NCBI GenBank assembly: GCA_021927905.1
Contig: BLLK01000019.1
Coordinates: 434,001-498,000, forward strand
DNA length: 64,000 nt
Source: Chaetoceros tenuissimus
Lineage: Eukaryota > Bacillariophyta > Thalassiosirophyceae > Chaetocerotales > Chaetocerotaceae
Reading direction: 5' to 3'
The notes beneath the pieces were generated by a model that was not told where the DNA came from, searched no databases, and saw only the letters and a list, made by a program, of their open reading frames with translations. A program made the translations under genes and the position numbers. Positions 18,595 through 29,862 of this stretch are shown in pieces (positions within the stretch are counted from its first letter, which is position 1; each line of letters starts with the position of its first letter).

Positions 18595-21243
18595 TCAACA
18601 TTCATATCGATGAGAAGTTTCACCAAAATTCGTGACTTTACGAGGCACAAAATTATTAGAGACGAAATGTAGAAAATTCTCCACGTTGGGATTTTCGTGA
18701 TGCAATGTATTTTCCATTTGTTGTGAGATACTGCCCCTTCTATTGTGGTGTGACAATGTGTCTTCTTGTTGAGAAGACTGTTTTAATATGCCAATTACGC
18801 CAGCAAGGATCCATAGCCAATGTGCAATCAACATTCAGAGTGCAGCTACCTCTGCTATCCAATGGTTTGAAGAATATAGTTCGAAATTTGATAATACTGA
18901 CCATTGGAACCAGATATCTAAAATGAATTCAATAAAGATATATAGATTCTGATGGAGGTGCTTTAGAAGCACAAACCAATGTTGTATGCACAAGACAAGA
19001 ATTGGTTCAAAGATTGATCTATGTGATGATAGTGTACCGGTCACAAGCATGCAGATTACAAGAGATGCAGCTGAGTGATGGAGCAATGTGCCAACAGCTT
19101 CTAAGCCGAGAATTAATCTTTGAGACTTTGAAAGAAAGGTATCGTGAACTGCACAGTATAGTGGAATTATTGTTTCTGGAAACCCAAACTTGGAGGAAAA
19201 GGATTAATGAGTGAACACTTTCCTGGCTGATAACATTATTCATCTCAACATATAAATTGCACTTACTTTCCAACACCCGCATACCAAAAACAGTAATGCT
19301 GCATAGTTCCTCGCAGATGCCAAACCTAAAGATATCAATGCCATTTAAGAAAAGAGAAACTGTGCCATACGCCATTGACTTTCATGTTCAGGAGACCATT
19401 TTTGATTAATATACACCAATATCATGAATACCTCTAGGCCAAAACCAGTGAGAACGACTGTGATCCAGTTGATGAGTCCAAGATAAACAGCAAAGTCATT
19501 GTCGTTGAGATATGATGTTGGAACAGATTCTGTTGCCTGCATTGAGGTCCCGCAGTACTTTCCACACAATTCATTTAGCATCTTGTGAACTGTATCCATG
19601 CTTGGATCACTTAGTAAAAAGTTTTTAAAGTTCCCTTTACCGAGACTATGTGCAAGCTCCAAATTGAGATTTGAATCCATCGTGAAAGTTGTATTAAAGT
19701 TCCTGAAGTCTTGATAAAACTTATTCAACGCCTCAACTTCATCTTTGTCTAAAGTATCCTTGACAAGAGATGCTTCTTGGATCAGGACTGGTGATTTATA
19801 TATATGCATAAGAGCCAACCCCAAAGATATTGAACGGTTTGTGAGAAACCTTTTGCTATAATGAGGATCAGATGTGCATGAAACTGATGGAATGAATAAT
19901 TTCCCAATACGAGCACCTGAGGCTTTGGTTGCTGATCCAATGATGAATGCAAAGTTCCAAGAAATATATGTATCTATGTATTCTTTGCTAAGCCGGTCGA
20001 GAAGCTCAAAAGATTGGATGTATTCACCCACGTAAGAATCTGCTGCCAATGCAATTCCTACCAATGCATTTTCTTTTCTGCCCAGTGAAATATCAAGTTT
20101 CACAGCCTCTAAAATGTTCAGTTGCAAAGATTTTGTGGCATCAAATCCAAAGACAAATTCGTTTTCTGCAAGTGAGTTCCGGATAGTTTCTATCATCAGT
20201 GCCATTGAAAAACTTTTGTCTTCATAAAAAAGATTGCTCGCCTTTACTTCGATACTCACTTTCTTCAACATTAAGTATCATATCATCTAATCGAGATGTA
20301 GTGATTGCAATGGACATCTCATTGACAGCCTGCAAATCAGTAGAGATATACTTCGTCAATATTTCCACAACAGCTGCAAAATTGACTGCATATTCAATTG
20401 CAACTCTTGAGGAAAAGTTAGAGAAGGGGTCTTCATAGGGATGTACATCATTGATAGCACATACTACATTGAGAAACGGAATGTTGCGTTCCAAACAACC
20501 ATTTGAAAGACTATAAAATTCATCAAGACTTTGAGCTTCTGACAAATACGCCCCTAATGCCTTGCGAATGATAGGACTACGATAAAAATGATCACCTAGG
20601 TTCCGAAGAACCAAGTCAACATACTTTGGTGATGTTGTTGGAATATGAGTCTGCAGATCAGCAAAATACTTCTCAAGACAGTCAGTGTTTCCTTCTCTTG
20701 GCTCGATCTCTGCATCCTGTGATGCCAAGAGAGTGGTAACATCGGAAGGAATTTCACGCTCTACCCACTCCTTGATGAAGGGAATAGTGTGTTCAACAAT
20801 ATCTTCAAAAGGGTTGTCAAATTCTTGAAATTTAGGTTCATTGAGAGCTGTGAGGTGTGGGTCGATGAGAGTAGTAACTGCAATGAATAATCCACCTTCC
20901 ACCAAAACAAACATGCCTATCAAAGCAGCAATCACAACTATCCAAGGTTGGACATAGCGATGAGATTCTTTACTCTTCTTATTTGGTGATGATTCCATTT
21001 CATCGTTTGTCCAATCACTTTGTTTATTTAGATTTACGTGGACCTTAGCTCTGTCTACAAGGTCGCCAAGACTATTAATACAGAAATTCATTTAGAATCT
21101 TGCAGGTTTTTTGCACCATTTTATGAATGTGGAATTCTATACACTTACTGATTGCTAAACTCCCGTTGAAAAGTAGACATGCTCACAGCTTTTGGGTAAT
21201 TGTTCTCGATATTTTCGACGTTATCTGTAGTGTATTGATTCAT
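18595..21243 (-). pseudogene. Large membrane-protein gene, nearly intact pseudogene
   Basis: Exon 1 is 21149-21243 (MNQYTTDNVENIENNYPK), a 77-bp intron is 21072-21148, and the main frame follows with an N-terminal membrane helix (PWIVVIAALIGMFVLVEGGLF) and a long extracytoplasmic helical domain. Near 20240 the frame changes by one. After residue SQWRMAQFLFS there is a TAA, yet the same frame continues through a hydrophobic region, a clean GT-AG intron (about 19198-19275), more membrane helices (RSIFEPILVLCIQHWFVLL), a TGA at about 18835, and on to a final stop at 18595. So at most three lesions in roughly 2.4 kb. Diatom genomes carry related multi-helix proteins, but I cannot name a function. 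Confidence 0.7.
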
Positions 21244-21770
21244 ATCTGAAGAATAAGCAATATCAGAAATTCAACACTTTTCTTTTTTATAAGATATAGT
21301 TCTTCGTCATCTACAATTTTCTACTCTTAAACCAAAAGAAGATCAATCACTTAATTCTCCGACTAGTCTACACATTATGCTTCTGTTTATTTAGCAATCT
21401 AGGCTTAATCAGAGCATTCCAATTGGTATTCAGAGTAGTGGGTATCTACAATGCTGTTTCACCTGCATCTAGCTTCAAGAAAATACATAGGTGCATCTGT
21501 TTTGTCAAATAATCAAAGGTCTGCTGCCTATTAGATCTCACCTCTGAAATGAAACCAGAAACTAAGTTGTCAACGGTTTATTTAACCGCCACCCACCATT
21601 TTGAGGAGGGATGAACATCATGAAATTAGTAATTTACGGTAAGATGTGCAACGAAACGCAAAGAACAACGCTTGAAAGCACAACAGCAACAGCAACAACA
21701 GCAACAACACTAACTAACTATATCTCAATAGAATACTACTATACCAAACCACTACTACCACTAATACAGA
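21244..21770. other. Divergent promoter region with CAACAG-like repeat
   Basis: Gene-free 5' region shared by the pseudogene and PSMB1. An imperfect (CAACAG/CAACAA) tract at about 21680-21710 lies in the PSMB1 5' UTR. Confidence 0.45.
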
Positions 21771-22647
21771 ATGACAAGTTACTATTCCCAAGTGCAACAG
21801 CTACACGCTAAAAACGGCGAATCACAAATCCCAGTTCATTCCAGTGAAGGCAACACCACCATCCCCGTCGCATTCGACTCCTCAAATCCTACAGACGACC
21901 ATTCACACATTGACCACGGCGTCACACAAGCACCCTACGAACGTCGATTCTCCCCGTATGACTTTAACGGAGGAACCACTCTTGCAATCGCTGGAGAAGA
22001 TTATGCCATTGTAGCTGCCGACACCCGTCTTTCATCCGGTTATGAAATTCTAAGCAGGAACGTGACCAAGTTGCATCCACTTACAAAGTGTTGTGTGCTT
22101 GGTAGTGCAGGATGTAAAACTGATATCGATCAATTGAGATCTGTTTTGGATATTAAAATGAAGGTACGTTTCAAATTTGATTTTTGAAATTTCTATAGCT
22201 ATAGAGGCTAACTGTTTTTGTTCTTAGGTGTATCATCATAATCATAAAAAGGAGATGCATACCCCCTCCGTAGCACAAATGCTAGGTAATACACTCTACA
22301 TGAAACGTTTCTTTCCATATTATTCATTTAATGTTTTGGCGGGTGTGGATAAAGAAGGCAAGGGAGCTGTATACTCTTACGATGCCATTGGTTCCTTTGA
22401 ACGTACACCAGTCACTGCATCGGGTAGTGGACAGTCGTTTTTGATTCCATTGTTGGATAATGTCATCAAGCATCAAAATCGTTGTGATGAATATAAGCCG
22501 CTTGATGCTAAAGAGGTTGTGGAGATTGTCAAGGATGCCTTTGTGACTGCTGGTGAGAGGGATATTTATACTGGTGATATGTTGGAGATTATGGTCATTC
22601 GCAAGAGTGGGATTACTAAGGTGGAATTTCCATTAAAGGCTGACTAA
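21771..22647 (+). CDS. PSMB1: 20S proteasome subunit beta type-1 (beta-6)
   Basis: Exon 1 is 21771-22163, a 64-bp intron (GTACGT...TTCTTAG) is 22164-22227, and exon 2 is 22228-22647, giving 270 residues. [26 protein letters not shown] (residues about 64-90), [26 protein letters not shown] and [13 protein letters not shown] match PSMB1 of animals and plants. This is a non-catalytic beta subunit of the 20S core. The N-terminal 60 residues, rich in His/Ser/Asp, form the family's longer leader. Housekeeping, cytosol and nucleus. Confidence 0.97.
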
Positions 22648-23465
22648 GTAGTGTTTGTGGGATGGGTAGAGAAAGGGAGGGAAGGAGATGAAAGAAATGG
22701 TGGTTTACTACATACATAATGATATAATGAGAAGTAACTTTCAAATTAAAATAGGAGTAGTTTAGTTGGAGGATGGCCAAGAGAGAGAAATGGTAAAAAA
22801 AGATAAAAATCATTTGAGAAATTCAATGTTATACATTGAATTCAGAACATGCTGTGATATTGAATAGATTTATTTATAAATGACTGCATTTTTAAGAGGG
22901 AAGAGATGCGACAGTTGCAGTAGTGAGTTTCAAACGGGTTTTTAGGCTCATCGCTGAGCCATCCCCTTAAATAGGTGCCGGACCCCCCTGTATTGGTCAA
23001 AGTGTTCTTCAAGATAATTTTGGAACAGACACTGTACGTACTAGCTCGTACTTTAATCCTAAATTTTCGATGCAATTTTGAACAAAATGTAATTAGAGTT
23101 GGAGTCTCAATTTGCGCATCATTTTCTCAAAGAATAATAGTGTAGATTATATTAGATATAAAATATATTGCATATTTCTTGCAAGCGACTTGAAATCAAA
23201 GACATATCTCTTTTTGATTTTATGAAATAAGTACGTAAAGATGCAAAAGGAAATCACCTTCTTCTTCGAACCATAAATGAATGATCGCAGTGTCATTTTT
23301 AAATTCTTCTGATTTGTAATAAGAAATCAAACACGTTTTGACAACTTTTAGATTCATATATCCTTTGATTTTTTTCCAATAATGCGACACATGAAAATGT
23401 GCAATTTCAGAAATTAGTCAGCACATAAATATCATATGTAAAATGGATTCTTCCTCTTCAATATA
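22648..23465. other. Gene-free stretch, left arm of possible inverted-repeat element
   Basis: No supported gene. Contains one 17-bp arm (22936-22952) whose reverse complement recurs at 23946-23962, and a C-rich block near 22965-22990. Confidence 0.4.
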
Positions 23466-23962
23466 CTAGTCATTGTCGCCTTTAGACCATCCATTCAACA
23501 TCTCTTCAGCAAAGTATTCATTCATTTCCCTTAAAAGTTTCGCTCCTTTTTCCGAGTATCCTTGCTTCAAAAGCTGCGCCTATGTACAACGAAGCATAGA
23601 ATAAGAGCGCAACAGAGGTATTTTAACAATAGAGAAAAGCATGTCTACCCCGATGGTGAGCGCTTCTATTCCAAGTTGACGCATGTTTCGTAGAATGATA
23701 TAACGTGATGGACACGAATTGCATCGATCTCAAAGTTCTATCACCATCAATTGCTGCCCTCACTCCTCATCTTCTTCTCTCGCTCTTGTTCCACTGGTGC
23801 TGATTGTTGTCTCGAGCTACTTGATACTTCCAATGAGTGTCCATTGTTATAATAGTGCACATTTTGCATATATTTTCTGTAGAAGATGCAAAAGTAATGT
23901 ACGTTGGAATGACTCTGAAGTAAACTGTATCTGTAGGCTTTTGGATGAGCCTAAAAACCCTG
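22936..23962. repeat. Possible about 1-kb element bounded by 17-bp inverted repeats
   Basis: GGGTTTTTAGGCTCATC at 22936-22952 is perfectly inverted at 23946-23962. The hexamer TTTCAA lies just outside each arm (2 and 4 bp away), a weak hint of target duplication. No transposase is seen between the arms. A further partial copy of the arm (GAGCCTAAAAACTGG) lies at about 24062-24076. It may be a non-autonomous DNA transposon. Confidence 0.35.
23466..23579 (-). pseudogene. Exon-like gene fragment
   Basis: A 38-codon minus-strand frame ending in TAG follows an acceptor-like CATAG at 23580-23581; it reads AQLLKQGYSEKGAKLLREMN then EYFAEEMLNGWSKGDND. An upstream frame (ILRNMRQLGIEALTIG) with a GTAGAC donor lies at about 23640-23700 and could be the preceding exon. 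No homologue recognised; it lies inside the candidate inverted-repeat element and may be a captured fragment. Confidence 0.3.
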
Positions 23963-24174
23963 TCTTTCAATAGTTTGTTAGAGAATGTATGGAATTGCTT
24001 GGAGCGATTTTGGAAATTATGGCTCATATAAAAGCCATCCTCATAACCTATGTCAAAAAATGAGCCTAAAAACTGGTCGAATGAGAAACTCTACAAAATC
24101 ACAAATAGCAAAAGATTTTTCACTATGATAGGTTACTCTACGAAGCACTGCATTGGAATGTGATTATCGAAATA

Positions 24175-24880
24175 TCATAGAAGGCAATCCTGACCATCCC
24201 AGCAGCATTCAGTGGTGTTGTATTCTATATTGCAGAATCCATTGCCGCTTTCAAAAGACGAAGCGTAAGTTGCGAAAGTCAACTGTTCATGAAGGAAATA
24301 ATGTTGGAGACTTACATTTTCTCTTTGGGAGCATCGCAATCAATGCAATCTCCAACATCATTGCCACAAGCTTCTGACATGTAATATTAGCCGTTGCATA
24401 TTCCATCTCCTATTTTCGAAATATTACTTACTGAGGTTGTTGCATGCTAGACAGTCAACTCCATCAAACTCGCAGTCGACAGTATTTGCAACACCCCCAT
24501 CGCAAATACCATTTACCAAATCATTGAATTGAAAGCCCCTTTAAATCACAGTATGGATATGCTTCTGTAAAATAGACACCATTTTGTTGATTTATAAAGA
24601 GTATTGTCCAAACACCCAATGCGGCAGCAAGCATTAAATGCAAAAGAATAGTTTTGATCATGTTGCCATTACATACTCTACTCTTCTCAGACTTTTCTTG
24701 TGGCAAGATTTCAATCTCTTCTGTTCTTGCTGCTTTTCGAAGAAGATATGATCCTAAATAACCACGACGAGCTGAAATAAAAACCATATTATCGATGGAA
24801 GATATAACGTAAAGTGCTGTGAAGTCCTTCAATAAATCAATGACAGTTTCACTTTTGAGAATTAAAAGGAATCTTTTGCA
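24175..24880 (-). pseudogene. Truncated copy (C) of the LNR membrane protein
   Basis: The frame DLLKDFTALYVISSIDNMVF aligns to the middle of the intact copy (ELLMNFTALFIISQIDDIIF), followed by YPYCDLKG, one frameshift, a Lin-12/Notch repeat (NGICDGGVANTVDCEFDGVD), an exon with an in-frame TAA (GDGICNG-stop-YYMSEACGND) and a terminal LNR exon (GNGFCNIEYNTTECCWDGQD, stop at 24175). The coding part for the first 300 or so residues is missing, and the copy begins almost directly behind the conserved upstream element at 24906-24970. It is a host pseudogene created by an internal deletion. Confidence 0.8.
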
Positions 24881-24905
24881 TTTTGTGTTGTCATTGTCAT
24901 CTTGT

Positions 24906-24970
24906 GCCTATTATTCTAGCTAAAATGGCATCAAAAAACCTTTTAGTCTTTTATCTACAAGATTTAATAA
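24906..24970 (-). promoter_or_regulatory. Conserved upstream element, copy C
   Basis: One of three copies (also 27149-27213 and 29609-29673) of a block reading, on the plus strand, CAT.ATTCT.GCTAAAATGG, then CATC.AAA...CTTTTAGTCTT. Each lies upstream of one LNR gene copy. Confidence 0.55.
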
Positions 24971-25059
24971 TCCTGTGACGCTCCTATTTTTGATTTTCAA
25001 AGTTCACCATCAAAGATTGCCTCTTTCAGTAAGCAAATACTTTTGTAATGATATGTCAT

Positions 25060-25135
25060 AGTAGACAATCTTCACCGTCCCAGCGACACTCACAGTTGTG
25101 TATTCGATATTGCATATTCCATACCCACTTTTTGA
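25060..25135 (-). pseudogene. Relict terminal LNR exon behind copy A
   Basis: The minus strand reads GYGICNIEYTT and, after a frameshift, NCECRWDGEDCLL-stop. This corresponds to the last LNR exon of copies B and C. The intact gene ends upstream of it at 25215, so this exon has been lost from the coding sequence. Confidence 0.6.
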
Positions 25136-25214
25136 GACAAGCGGAAGGAAATTGAACATACAGAAACTGTAGAGAGCATTTCCATATGAGAGTGTTCATC
25201 AGGAATAGAAATTA

Positions 25215-27028
25215 TTAATCTACGCAATCACCAAACTCAAATCCACATTCCTCAGTGTTGTAATCGGATGTTAAACTATCACAAATGCCGTCACCTAATA
25301 CAGGAGCATAATCGTTTTCGTCAAACATATTTCCAATTTCTTCAAAATCGCATCTTGGAAATTGAACTCTAAGTGAATCACATGCTCCTGCATCGTAATT
25401 ACTAAAGAAAGGCTTTTGAGATTTTATTTAATATAACCAAACAAACAACGTCAATCATGCGTAACATACCATCTCTTTGTTGAATATAGACCTCCATCGC
25501 ACTGGTCTAGATTCTTGAGTCTATTTCCATCTTCCAATTCGTCTAATCTGTCTGGGTCTCCGAACGGGCAGCTGTTGCAGTCATTTTCATCATAATTGCA
25601 TTCTTGATTGTTGTAAACTTCATCGCAAATACCATCACCAAGCTTACTAGGGTCTCGTGCAGCGCAATTTGGATAAGCAATATTAAAATCATCACAATCA
25701 CCCCCATCAAAGTCACATTCTAAAGAATTAAGTGTCCCTCCGTCGCAAATACCATCACCAAATAAATTTATTTCATCCTTGCTTATTTGACAATATGGAT
25801 ATTTGGTAAAAAAGAATTGACCTGTTACCTGTTGCCATGTAATAGTTCCTGTCAAAGAAAGCATGGTAATGTGTATCATACCCAAGAGAAAAGATCGGAA
25901 AGCAAATGATGAGCATACTTTTTGTTCCCTTTTCTCTGTAAATTCTATTTTCTCGATCTTTGCAGCTACTGTCGTCATATCATACCCAAAGAAATAGCCT
26001 CTCCTTACAACCTTAAATATTATATCATCAATTTGTGATATAATGAATAATGCTGTAAAATTCATAAGCAACTCAATAAAGTCCTCATTCTCAATGATCA
26101 AAATAAACAACATGAAGATAACAATGACACCTTGGTGAAATCTAAGTAAATTTGGAACGTAGACACTCCTCAAAACGGACAGATTTCCTTCACTCGTTTC
26201 TTTCACTTGATTTCGACGCAATATCTCCATATTCTCAACGTTTCCATTTCTGAATAGAAAAAGATATTGTATTGCTATTTGAATGTCGGATAGCAACAAA
26301 ATGGATAAGATTGCCACGCATATGCGAGCTAGCCCGACATTCCAGTTGATTGAATTTGGCATTTCGAAATCATGGTTTCCTCTATCATCTATGAACCCAT
26401 TACGAGCAAACCTTATGAAAGATAATACGTAGTCAAATGTAAGTAATACTTGGAACATGAATGTTGCTATTCCCAAGAAGTAACCTTTGCTGCAAAATGG
26501 ACATATCATCATGACAGAAAAAATATCTTCTGCGAATTTCACATTTATGTCGGTTTCATTTGTATCTTCATTCTGAGAGTTACGTTCCTCATCTCGTCGG
26601 TAGTCATCGTCAAAAGATTCCATAGGTTTAGTCAAAGATGTATGATGGCTCTTTTGCAATATATTCACTTGAGAAAGAGCCTCTTCAAGTCTTTGCAATT
26701 TTAAATCCCTCTCATCACAATTAGTGTAGCTTGTTGATCCCCTAGTGTAAGATCTTCTAGCTATTGAATCTTCCAGCTGCTGAATTCTCTCTTCATAGCG
26801 TGTCTCTTGCTTTTTCAGTTTTTCTTCATATTCTTTTTTATTATCATTAATGATTTTCAATAGAAGAGCTTTGGTTTCTTCTTCTTGTTCCTCTTTTTCA
26901 TCGAGACCTTCTCTAGCTCTAGTATAAACAACACTTCCTCGTCTAGTAGAATAATCGCCATCCAAATCATACATATAACTCAAATCATCTTCTAGATGAC
27001 TATCGAAGTCGTAGCGATGATCATCCAT
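25215..27028 (-). CDS. Membrane protein with Lin-12/Notch repeats (copy A, intact)
   Basis: Exon 1 is 25470-27028 and exon 2 is 25215-25401, with a 68-bp intron; they join in phase to 581 residues. Order: acidic N-terminus (MDDHRYDFDSHLEDDLSYMY), coiled coil (about 50-145; KIINDNKKEYEEKLKKQE), five or so membrane helices (about 185-410, for example VGLARICVAILSILLLSDI and GVIVIFMLFILIIEN), then four LNR modules in an extracytoplasmic tail (GDGICDGGTLNSLECDFDGG, GDGICDEVYNNQECNYDEND, CDGGLYSTKRCNYDAGAC and a final GDGICD...CGFEFGDC). LNR modules bind calcium and in Notch mask a protease site. A sensory or adhesion role is inference. The splice restores the Cys of the third LNR. Confidence 0.85.
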
Positions 27029-27148
27029 ACTGCAAACATGAATAGCTGAATTTCCATTTATGATGAAGTTTTCTTCTTTTCACTGGTTCACGAAACTGGT
27101 TGTGTGCTGTTGCTGCGCTCGTTGTCATTATTATATATTCATAGCTTG

Positions 27149-27213
27149 CCTCATCATTCTGGCTAAATGTGTACACCATCAAAAGCCTTTTAGTCTTATT
27201 TAAAAAGTCGTAA
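27149..27213 (-). promoter_or_regulatory. Conserved upstream element, copy A
   Basis: Lies about 120 bp upstream of the start of the intact LNR gene; see copy C at 24906. Confidence 0.55.
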
Positions 27214-27412
27214 ATATTTCGCGTTCATTTTTCCATAATAGCCCACACTCTAGTAAGGAACAATTACTCTATAAACCTATAACGCCGTAGTCTTTGAAAA
27301 TCATGAGATAATTAAAAGTAACTTTCAAACTAAATAGAATGGAATTTTAGCTTAGGAATCTATCATAGGCTTTGCCATGACGGAGGCAACTGTATCTTTC
27401 TAACTTCAAGTC

Positions 27413-29480
27413 TTACTGAAGGCAATCTCCACCGTCCCAACTGCATCCAGTAGTGTTATATTCTGTTGAACAAACTCCATTGCCACTGCGAACGGACAAA
27501 TGGTAGGAACTAAATAGTTAGAATTTCAATCAAGATTTACAGAATCTCTTAGAAAACAATTACTTACATTTCTCCCTGAGGTACTAAAGCTCCTGATTCA
27601 TCTACACATTCAGCACAATCTCCACCATCGTACCCGCAGACTTCTGACATGTAGTTTTGACCGTCACAAAAGCCATTTCCTATCTTCTATACTTGCATTG
27701 CATTGTGTACACTGTGTAAAAAATTTTGTAAAGTTGGGTTAGTAGCTCGAACTTGGTCTCTTAAAAAAGGAATTGTTTTTATACACTTACATCTCCATCT
27801 ACGAAACCGCAGTCTTCATTGTTGTAGAGACCAGAGCTGCAAATCCCGTCTCCTACAATTGGCACTACGCGCAGTGGATTAGTAGGATCAAGCTTCTTCT
27901 CAGCATCAATAGCACATCTTGGATACTTGATATTGAAAGAAACACAATCCCTTGCGTCACTGTTGCATTGATTAGAGTTATACCAACCACCGTGGCAAAT
28001 TCCATCCCCTACATCACCAAATTCGTAACCACATTCATAATTGTTGTAAAGTGAGCTCTCACAGATACCATCACCAAGCACTGGGGAATAATCAAAATAA
28101 ATATCTTGTATTTCACAGTTTGGATATGCAGTATTAAACTCATCACAATCTCCTTCGTCATATTTGCATCTCCAGGAATTGTAAACTCCACCATCACAAA
28201 TACCGTCAGCAATTCGATGTATATCGGCTATTGTACAAAACGGATGTTTCAGCCAGAAGTAGTAATTTTCTCTGAAGACTTGGTTTACTGAAATTTTTAC
28301 AATGAATGCAATCAAAATGAAATTGATCGTTACTAATAGAAAAGAGCGGTGACAAAAAGATGATAGGCTGAAAGGCACTCTTTCTCTTTTCTCAGTAAAT
28401 ACTATTGTTTCAATACTTGCGGCTGCTTTTGCCAAATCAAATCCACAGAAAAATCCTCTTCGAACAAGTTTGAATACAACATCATCAATTTGGGAGATAA
28501 TGAATAAGGCTGTGAAGTTCATCAACAGCTCGATGAATTTTTCATTCTCTATAATCAATATAAAGACCATGAAAATAACTATAAGACCTTGGGCGAACCG
28601 AAGAAGATTTGGAAAGTAGACACTCCTTATCATGGACAAATTTCCTTCATCCGTTTCTCTAATCTGATTTTGTCGCAATAACTCTATGTTCTCAATATTA
28701 CTCTTTCGGAAAATTTAAATGTGCTGAATAGCAATTTGAATCTCGGACAAGAGTCACATAGATAGCATAGCAACGCATAAACGAGCAAGCAAGATATTCC
28801 AATCACTGATAGTGTTTGCCAATGTAAAGTCATGACTGCCAGTCTCCCGTGAAACTGTTACTTGCAAACCTTATGAAAGATCTTATATAATCAAATGTAA
28901 ACAGCATTTGAAATATAAATGTCGCTATTCCCAAGAAGTAACCTTTGCTGCAAAATGGACTAATCATCATTAATGAAAATACATCTTCTGCAAACTTGAC
29001 ATTCATTTTATCTTCATCTTCATCTTCGTTCTGAAAATCATCCAATCGAACTTCATCTCGATAGTCGTCATCAAAAGATTCCATAGGTTTAGTAGATGTT
29101 GTACGACTGCTTTTTTGTAAGAGACTCATTTGAGAAATAGCCTCTTCAAGTCTTTGCAATTTGATATCCCGCTCTTCTTCTTCTTTCTCTCTCATGTCAG
29201 AGTTATTGTAGCGTGATGATCCCAAAATGTTAGATTTGGATATGGCTTCTTCCAATTGCTGAATTTTGACTGCTTGCGCTTTGAGTTTTTCTTCATAATC
29301 ATTTCTCATTTTCTTGTTATCGCTCATGATTTTCAATAGCAGAGCTTTGGTTTCTCCTCCCTCTTCTTCATCGATACCACCTCCTCTATAAGCACTTCTA
29401 GAATAATCGCCGTCCAAGTCATATACATAGCTTAAATCATCTTCTAGATGACTATCGAAGTCTTGATGATGATTGTCCAT
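27413..29480 (-). pseudogene. LNR membrane protein copy B, disrupted
   Basis: The ATG at 29480 opens MDNHHQDFDSHLEDDLSYVY, collinear with copy A through the coiled coil and first helix. At about 28840 the frame shifts (GDWQS-stop against a continuing TGSHDFTLANTISDW), and TGA and TAA codons fall within the next helix block before the frame resumes as IRETDEGNLSMIRSVY to the LNR region. That region has five or more LNRs (GDGICESSLYNNYECGYEFG, GDGICHGGWYNSNQCNSDAR, GDGICSSGLYNNEDCGFVDG), then an intron from 27788 and exons reading IGNGFCDGQNYMSEVCGYDG and GNGVCSTEYNTTGCSWDGGD (stop at 27413). Three lesions; longer LNR tail than copy A. Host pseudogene, though the LNR half remains open. Confidence 0.8.
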
Positions 29481-29608
29481 GTTGCAAACATGAAATGAAT
29501 TAGAAACAAGCGATTGCTTTCATCTAAGTAGAAGTAATGTCGACGAAGTTTTCTTCTTTTTCAATGGTGGTGCTGCGCTTGTGGTGTCAATAATGTCATT
29601 GTCATCCA

Positions 29609-29673
29609 GCCTCATTATTCTAGCTAAAATGGTGCCATCCAAAAGACTTTTAGTCTTATCTACAAAAGTCGTA
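29609..29673 (-). promoter_or_regulatory. Conserved upstream element, copy B
   Basis: Lies about 130 bp upstream of copy B's ATG; see copy C at 24906. The 380-bp spacer to the OSCA gene holds no other feature. Confidence 0.55.
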
Positions 29674-29862
29674 ATCATTTAGCAGTCTTTTTTTCCAACG
29701 ATATCTTTTCTTCAAAACCTAAATCGTGAGTACTCTTCCCTCCTTCACGAACCACGATCTATGCAACACACAAGCAAGTAGTAACTGCACAACTCCAACT
29801 ATTCTCATTAGAAACGACTGCTAGTTCTACCTCTACATATACCTACTACCTAACAAATCAAC

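Noticed and set aside
23719-23973. Plus-strand 84-codon frame ending DEPKNPVFQ
   Set aside because: Its end is only the inverted-repeat arm read as codons (the same DEPKNP appears on the other strand at 22940); no other support.
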